Below, piece after piece: positions 59,692-64,000 of a DNA stretch of 64,000 bases. Position 1 is the first letter of the stretch; every line of letters starts with the position of its first letter. The stretch is taken from positions 2,108,001 through 2,172,000 of the forward strand of contig OX337240.1 of assembly GCA_946965045.2 (NCBI GenBank), given 5' to 3'. Source of the DNA: Epithemia pelagica. Lineage: Eukaryota > Bacillariophyta > Bacillariophyceae > Surirellales > Surirellaceae. The notes below the pieces were generated by a model. The model saw only the letters and a program-made list of their open reading frames with translations. It ran no database searches and was not told where the DNA came from. A program made the translations under genes and the position numbers.

Positions 59692-61419
59692 AGTAATGTT
59701 GGCTGGGTTGAACCATATACTTGGGAAAAAACCTCGCCGTTGTCTTCCGGAATGGGACGGGCAAATGGAAACAGTAGAATTGGATATTCAACCTCTCCTC
59801 TGCCAGTCCATTCACAACGAACTCGGAATGGTTGAAGAATTCTGAATCGTCCCCAGCAAACGAGCAAGACATACTAGACGACGAATCGATTGTGCATCTT
59901 GACTATGAGCAAAGTGAAAATATTTCCCGACTCCAGATCAACTCTCTGTTCTCAGCCACCCAAGAAACCTGTCTTCTTTGATAGTCTTACTTCAAGAGAC
60001 CTATTTCCAATCTTTCATTTGATGGTCATCATTGCATTTATTGAATAAACTTCCCCTGAATTAAACTAACTTGCCCCTGAACTTGACTTAGCCAATAAGG
60101 TAATGTATGATTTCTTGAACATGGGCACGAGCGGAAATTGGTGTAAGTTAATGCTAAAACTTTGTTCATCCTGTATCTTGGTTGAACAGTCAGTGCAGAC
60201 AGTGAATGTACTAGATAAACTGATAGATAGGATTAAGAAGAGACATAAGGAGAATACAAGCTCAAATTTTAACAACTCTTCCATGCTTGGTCGGAATTGT
60301 TTCGATAATTTGTACACCAGTGTGGTGTTTGTAGAACTGACCAAGACCTTCACCTTATGGTATTTTCTAGCTGTTCAACTAAGAAGAAATCTTGGTCCAT
60401 TTCTCCTATGTCAAGCATGATCATGCCAGATTTTGATTTTCATCTCTTCCTCTGTCATCATGGGAGGAAAACAACAAAGGGGACTCTTTTCCTTGTGTTC
60501 TCTGACTCATCCTCTTTTGCCACCACATCAAAGCTATAGTTGACATGTGACTCTTGGATCATCTCCTTCCCTGTGGTCTTCAGAAACATGAGGTGGACTT
60601 CTATCTTTCGTGGGATTGATTTCAGTTGTTGGTGTAGGATAACAAAGCATCAACATATATCACCATTGCTTGCCTTCCGGATCGATCAAACAACAGTATG
60701 TGATTCTCAAACATGAATAAAGTGTTGTACAAAGAACACTGCTTTCTCGAAAATGTATTGTTCAAGCTGAACAGATTTTGTACAAGTGGATTGACAGTGA
60801 ATCTGTACGAGCATACAAGGAAGCAAGATCAGTCATCTATTGCCCAAGTTTTCCACTACCTACCACCCGACAAATCCTATAAAAAACCATCAACTGATTT
60901 TTTGTACAAAGAGCTACGACTGGTGCTAGAACTGAATAGGGATCGTTTAGCACTGTCATGGACGTATTGGGACCAAAAAATATTGTGCTTCTTTTTCCTC
61001 ATTTTTCTTTTAGACATTATGTTGATGTTCGTGCCTGTGTGATTGGGTGAAAAATGGCAGAGCATGCTTGTAGATCTACATCTGATTTCATGCTTTTGGA
61101 TTTGAAGGCAAAGCATACCTTGTTGAAAGCATAATGACTAACTGTGTCTCCCATTTCCCCCGCTGCAAATGCACAAAGGTCGAGGTTAGTAAGGCTGGCA
61201 CCAAGGTCACAGGTCTATTCAGTTGGAGATAAACAAGGTGGAATATGCTTAGTGGTTGTCCATGACCACAATTGAAATAATTACCATCAAATGGTGCTTC
61301 ATCAAGACATTCCATGGTTGCAATATCATCTTGATTGTCAGCTTCTTCGTAGCTGTAGACAACATCCACCACTCCATTGTAAGCATTACTCTCCGTCAAT
61401 AGTGAGTGTCCAATACACC
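59692..61419. other. No convincing gene
   Basis: Frames at 60103-60420 (+) and 60713-61042 (+) are the longest; the latter has a hydrophobic C-terminus (FFFLIFLLDIMLMFVPV) that could be a membrane segment. The minus-strand continuation of the following copia fragment into 61088 is unrelated sequence. No repeats recognised except the 28-bp match at 59641. Confidence 0.35.
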
Positions 61420-61664
61420 TCACCGGTGCGAAAAGATCGTCGCGATAATACGACACACCTTTGCGCTGTTTGAAACCACGAGCTGCCAATCTTGCGTAGT
61501 ATTTGCCACTGGCCTTCTTTTTCATAGACCAGGTCGAATCAATGATGTCGCAATTTTCGGGCAAGTCTTCTTTCTTAAGCCAAACTTTACAATCAACCAT
61601 GCGTTGATGTTCTTCATCAACTGACTTCACCCACGTGTCTTTCTCTGCTTGGGCCATTGCTTCA

Positions 61665-61712
61665 TCAAAACTCATGACCTTGAGCTCTGTGGTCATGACC
61701 TTGAGCTCTTTG
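61665..61712. repeat. 24-bp tandem duplication in the RT linker
   Basis: CATGACCTTGAGCTCT occurs twice (about 61673-61688 and 61695-61710), doubling the KVMTTELKVMS peptide relative to the other family copies. Confidence 0.8.
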
Positions 61713-61804
61713 GTGTTGGTGATACCTTCCCCAGCACCAACCATTGTGATCTCATCATCCATGAGGCTGTCTGTATCGGAGTCGAAGGCCTGGAGTGCAT
61801 GGTA

Positions 61805-62245
61805 CTACCGTAATTTGCGGAGTCCTGTCCCCCCGGAATGTTACTGAAACGACCATGGGGGGGGACAGGACTACGCAATTTTGGATAATTTTTCTTAAGA
61901 TTCCATTCACCAAGTACAATTAAATTCATAGTAAATATATTTTTCAACATCGGGGTTGTAGACAAGGTTTGGTCGCACAATTCCAGTCAGGGGAAGTACC
62001 GTGCTTCAAACCAAAACATTAACCCTAATGATATTACCCATCATACTGGATCTCTTGTTTCTCCTCTTTGATTGACCCCCATATAATGTCAGGCAGAGCG
62101 ATAGAAAGCTCGGAAAGTGAGGAATGTGGGGGTTACTCATAAGCCCAGAAAGAACCTACAGATAAAAAGTTAGGGGGCCATGTACGTTTAAGGGGAGTGG
62201 GGGGGACAGGACTAAGGGGGGACAGGAATCCGCAAATTACGGTAG
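61805..62245. mobile_element. MITE inserted in the inverted copia copy
   Basis: 441 bp with about 28-bp terminal inverted repeats: CTACCGTAATTTGCGGAGTC and, from the other end, CTACCGTAATTTGCGGATTC, each followed by CTGTCCCCCC. TA occurs symmetrically just inside the outer C (target likely TA). G-rich tracts lie inside both ends. Comparison with 56600-56640 shows that it interrupts the copia linker coding sequence (QN then YHAL). No transposase ORF. Confidence 0.9.
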
Positions 62246-63265
62246 TTTTGTTCTGCCTTGGTTAGGATAGCATGTCCAATCTCCTTGATCAGTCATTGCG
62301 GTGGCTTGGCGATCGTCCGTCCTGACCGAGTTTTCGTACTTGTAGCAGGAGTTTCCACAATGATGTTGCGCACTGGCGCCGTCGATTCATCATTTCCAGT
62401 GTCCATTGTGATGCCTTCCACTGGATTATCGGGTTGCTCTTCATTTTGATCCTTGCCGTTGTCGTTTCCGCCGTTGTTTTCGCCATGGTAGTCTTGGCCA
62501 TGGTTTCCGTGACTACCGTCGTTGCTGATGCCATCCTCATGACCAGACCGAATCTCATTACTCATGAGTGGAGTAGTCACGAGTTTTCTAGGGTTAGGCG
62601 GACTGGTATAAAACAGTCGCCGAAGCCACGTCACGTCAGGTGTTTCCTGAACACGACTCGTTTTGGGGTCAAACATCCAATAGCAATCCCCTGGATGATC
62701 ACGTGCATACCCAACGAACATGCAGTGCACTCCCTTGTCCATTAATTTCGGTGACGTCTTAGTCTTGACTATGACCGTTCCGGCTTCCCCCTAAATGTGT
62801 AGATACTTTGCAAATTCGGGAATCTTCCCCAATTATGCTCAAATCGAGTCGGGGTCCAAGCCTCGTGCCACAGCTTGTAATGAATCTCGATCGGGACATG
62901 TGCACGATGCATCATTGCTCGAGCATGATTCATGATGGTAGCAAATCCGACTTCAGCGATGGAATTCTGCTGAGGAGTATCTCGTGCAGTGAATTCAAAT
63001 GGATACCGAGCTGCCACTTTTCCTTTTGGCACATTTTCTGCAAGGCCTTGTTTTCTAATGCGTTGTCAAGTCGAAGGTGAGTCATCGTTACCCCATGTTG
63101 TTTCATGAGCGCCAACTTCTCACAGATTGGTTCTATCATGTCATCCTTGCTGTCAAAAAACTCGGACATCTTCAACTGCACCTTGGGATGTACAACGAGG
63201 ATTGGCCATTGCGGCTTCGTCAGAATCGGTATGTTCTCCTTCTTCTTGACTGCTGCTACATCTAA

Positions 63266-63513
63266 GGGGGTAAAAATGCACCCTCCGTTGCCCCGATTGT
63301 GGTCCTAATGTCCTGTACGTTGTTCAGATGCCCAGCAAGACCGTCAACATGTGGTTTGCCAAAACTGAGTAATGCATACTCGCGCAACAACTCAATTTCT
63401 TGATCACTGAAGATCCCCGACAACACGACACCGCCGGTCCAAAGATGTACCTGCGAAGCAACAAAGTATTCATCTTCCTTCTTATCATACAATATTTCCA
63501 TAGGCAACTTCAC
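63266..63513 (-). CDS. Unidentified ORF joined to the copia fragment
   Basis: A protein-like frame (MKLPMEILYDKKEDEYFVAS, HLWTGGVVLSGIFSDQEIEL, LREYALLSFGKPHVDGLAGH) ending at the copia junction. The open frame extends 17 codons upstream of this ATG. Not recognised; it may be a gene truncated by the copia fragment. Confidence 0.35.
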
Positions 63514-64000
63514 CGAATCTGAGCATCTTTCACCAATTTCGTACGCTTCTGAAATTTCCTGTTATTTCGTTGTTTATCATTAAGCGTCGCTCCCTTTGGC
63601 TTGTTCCTTTCATAAATAGCTTTCGCACGCTATACCAACTTCTTCTCCCTAATTGCTGCACTTCCAACACCCGCGGCTGTTGACCTGCTTAATTTCCGTT
63701 TCTTCTTGGGGTTGTCCAATGGTGCCATTGTACGGTTCTTTTGTCATCAATCGTGGCCAACACTATCTACCGTTTCTTTCAACACGTCCATTTAAAATCT
63801 GCACTTTGGTCCTCCACCCGACAATTGAGATGTTTCAGATTTTAGTGTAATCCTACTATTCATAGATAGGAGTAGGAGTATATGTTTTCTTCTCTGTCCC
63901 TCTACCCGGAATAGACACTACTCCTAGTACATACGCGTCACGGCGCCGGCGCTGCCTCAAACCGCTTTCTCTTTTACTTCCTACATAATATACATACCAC
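63514..64000. other. No recognisable feature
   Basis: Only short frames. An AT-rich end with small inverted motifs (CTACTATTCATAGATAGGAGTAG near 63851). Confidence 0.4.

Larger units (their letters stand above)
61420..63265 (-). pseudogene. Inverted partial copy of the second copia family
   Basis: Reading leftward: integrase from VVHPKVQLKMSEFFDSKDD through HLRLDNALENK and TARDTPQQNSIAEVGFATIM, integrase C-terminus (KGVHCMFVGYARDHPGDCYW), linker with an acidic Asn/Gly-rich stretch, then, after the MITE, the RT start (DIIDSTWSMKKKASGKYYAR, RGFKQRKGVSYYRDDLFAPV). It is cut at both ends: in RT at about 61420 and before the integrase core at about 63265. No LTR. Frameshifts are present. It retains the 14 residues deleted in the LTR-bearing copy. 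Confidence 0.85.

Noticed and set aside
59561-59872. Minus-strand 103-aa frame with NPSDKLHDT as a gene
   Set aside because: The recognisable peptide is only the dispersed 28-bp repeat; the plus-strand frame on the same DNA is more protein-like.
1-64000. Bacterial-type systems (CRISPR arrays, operons, phage modules)
   Set aside because: No regularly spaced repeats with unique spacers, no ribosome-binding sites and no compact gene arrays. All direct repeats are tandem or LTR-related.

Overview
The window reads as nuclear DNA of a eukaryotic microalga, most likely a diatom or related stramenopile. That placement is inferred from the style of the Ty1/copia polyproteins, the RNase H and reverse-transcriptase fragments and the miniature DNA transposons; nothing here is species-diagnostic. 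I see no operons, Shine-Dalgarno sites, tRNA, rRNA or CRISPR array, and no intact gene that I can assign to ordinary cell metabolism. It is a transposon-dense region with layers of young and decayed elements.

Layout. 1-3972: a large inverted repeat (arms 1-779 and 2527-3972, the right arm carrying 678 bp missing from the left). 4201-6375: fragments of unidentified genes and an RNase H domain of a retroelement. 6376-6563: a stub of copia internal sequence. 6564-35592: two nearly identical direct copies of a 14.5-kb unit. Each unit is a long, structurally complete, minus-strand Ty1/copia retrotransposon (733-bp LTRs, an extra 252-aa upstream ORF, a gag-protease-integrase ORF and an RT-RNase H ORF) plus a 6.24-kb spacer with a RecQ-like helicase remnant, a non-LTR reverse-transcriptase remnant, minisatellites and homopolymers. 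35594-50770: decayed fragments, including copia gag, RT and RNase H pieces on both strands, a head-to-head pair of transposase-like fragments, and a 2.5-kb broken transposon-type gene on the minus strand. 50770-58308: a second copia family, as a 3'-half copy and as a copy with LTRs flanked by an AAGTA target-site duplication. 58659-59230: a MITE with TA flanks that splits an unidentified gene. 61420-63265: a third, inverted copy of the second copia family, itself interrupted by a 441-bp MITE.

How the parts work together. In the young copia element the 5' LTR supplies the promoter region (repeat-rich U3). Gag, protease and integrase are read from one frame, and RT-RNase H lies in the same frame after two TGA codons. 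Both units share those stops and the same LTR-to-LTR difference, so the element inserted once and was then duplicated together with its flank. Throughout the window, short direct duplications of about 15-85 bp recur in coding and non-coding sequence.

Caveat: the 14.5-kb duplication differs at only about 25 sites plus homopolymer length and one 9-bp indel, so joining of two haplotypes during assembly is a real alternative to genomic tandem duplication.
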